Part shown: one piece after another, positions 14,589 through 14,954 of the stretch
Layout of the letters: each line of letters begins with the position of its first letter
How positions within the stretch are numbered: the first letter of the stretch is position 1
Assembly: GCA_030591305.1 (NCBI GenBank)
Contig: JAUVBI010000055.1
Span: forward strand, 1 to 14,954
Source of the DNA: Pseudomonadota bacterium
GTDB taxonomy: Bacteria > Pseudomonadota > Gammaproteobacteria > Pseudomonadales > Halieaceae
Direction: 5' to 3'
Length of the DNA: 14,954 bases
The notes under the pieces: generated by a model
Told to the model about the DNA's origin: nothing
What the model saw: the letters and a program-made list of their open reading frames with translations, nothing else
The model's database searches: none
Program-made: the position numbers and the translations under genes

Positions 14589-14954
14589 GTGAAGATACTC
14601 TTTCACTACGACGCAGGGGAGAAACTACGCCGTAAAGTGGCACAACTGGAAAACCAGGGACTCTCTGTTAACTGCGCCCCGGAAGGCCCCAATGAACCCT
14701 TCAAGAGCCAACTGGCAGACGCCGAAGTGATCTGGCATGTACTAAAACCCATCACCGCCCAGGTCATTGATAATGCACCTAAACTGAAGCTAATCCAGAA
14801 AATAGGCGTGGGGGTTAACACCATTGATCTAGAAGCAGCCAAAGCCAGGAGTATTGCAGTATGCAATATGCCCGGCACCAACAGCCAGGCTGTGGCAGAA
14901 ATGACCTTGCTGCTGATGCTCTCGGTATTGCGTAGACAAACCACTATCGATAGA
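14589..14954 (+). CDS. D-isomer-specific 2-hydroxyacid dehydrogenase, SerA-like (N-terminal part)
   Basis: The frame from GTG 14589 runs without a stop to the window edge (122 codons). It begins MKILFHYDAGEKLRRKV, a typical first strand and helix of the substrate domain. It then shows LIQKIGVGVNTIDLEAAKAR (about 75-94) followed by VCNMPGTNSQAVAEMTL, the hallmark that links the substrate domain to the NAD-binding domain in phosphoglycerate, glyoxylate/hydroxypyruvate and related dehydrogenases. The Rossmann GxGxxG and the Arg/Glu/His catalytic set lie beyond the edge, so substrate cannot be judged. It presumably oxidises a 2-hydroxy acid, or reduces a 2-oxo acid, made by the aldolase/enolase pair. 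It follows the enolase stop by 13 bases and is clearly in the same operon. Confidence 0.85.
   Translation, partial: MKILFHYDAGEKLRRKVAQLENQGLSVNCAPEGPNEPFKSQLADAEVIWHVLKPITAQVIDNAPKLKLIQKIGVGVNTIDLEAAKARSIAVCNMPGTNSQAVAEMTLLLMLSVLRRQTTIDR

Noticed and set aside
14585..14635. ATG at 14585 as the dehydrogenase start
   Set aside because: It reads out of frame with the dehydrogenase domain and meets a stop after 16 codons.

Overview
The window looks like a chromosomal segment of a free-living, probably marine, Gram-negative bacterium, most likely a gammaproteobacterium of the Cellvibrionales/Halieaceae type. The reasons are two large TonB-dependent outer-membrane receptors, a secreted DUF3604 protein, FCD-type GntR and TetR regulators, a FATP-type acyl-CoA synthetase, and roughly balanced base composition. 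This taxonomic placement is an inference. No tRNA, rRNA, CRISPR array, insertion sequence or phage gene was seen.

Layout. (1) 1-200 is the C-terminal tail of a gene that begins outside the window, possibly an APH-like phosphotransferase. (2) 257-2665 (+) is TonB-dependent receptor 1. It converges on a minus-strand pair, a GntR/FCD regulator (4593-5267) followed by a secreted DUF3604 protein (2662-4578); the receptor and DUF3604 stop codons share one CTAG. (3) 5268-5593 is the longest non-coding stretch. It holds a 49-bp relic of a receptor gene, a divergent promoter/operator element and a leader inverted repeat. (4) 5594-8101 (+) is TonB-dependent receptor 2. (5) 12342 down to 8112 (-) is a compact operon: VOC protein, TetR regulator, alpha/beta hydrolase, acyl-CoA synthetase. 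(6) 12520 to the right edge (+) is a second operon: HpcH/HpaI-type aldolase, divergent enolase paralogue, and a SerA-like 2-hydroxyacid dehydrogenase cut by the window end.

How the parts may work together. A 65-bp element lies between the GntR gene and receptor 2 (5395-5459). It recurs at 54 of 65 identical positions, without gaps, between the VOC operon and the aldolase operon (12431-12495). Each copy carries plausible sigma-70-like promoters in both directions and a perfect ATGAAT-N4-ATTCAT dyad at the plus-strand start site. This suggests that receptor 2, the GntR/DUF3604 pair, the CoA-ligase operon and the aldolase/enolase operon form one co-regulated catabolic regulon: outer-membrane uptake, hydrolysis and CoA activation, then C-C cleavage, dehydration and oxidation of an acid. 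The substrate is not evident from the sequence.

The most unusual enzymes are the enolase paralogue and the aldolase. The enolase paralogue keeps the metal ligands and the catalytic Lys/Glu pair but has Ala at the His of the usual S-H-R-S-G-E motif and Asp at a catalytic Glu. The aldolase has Tyr in place of the family's catalytic His. Together they may form an undescribed acid-degrading module.
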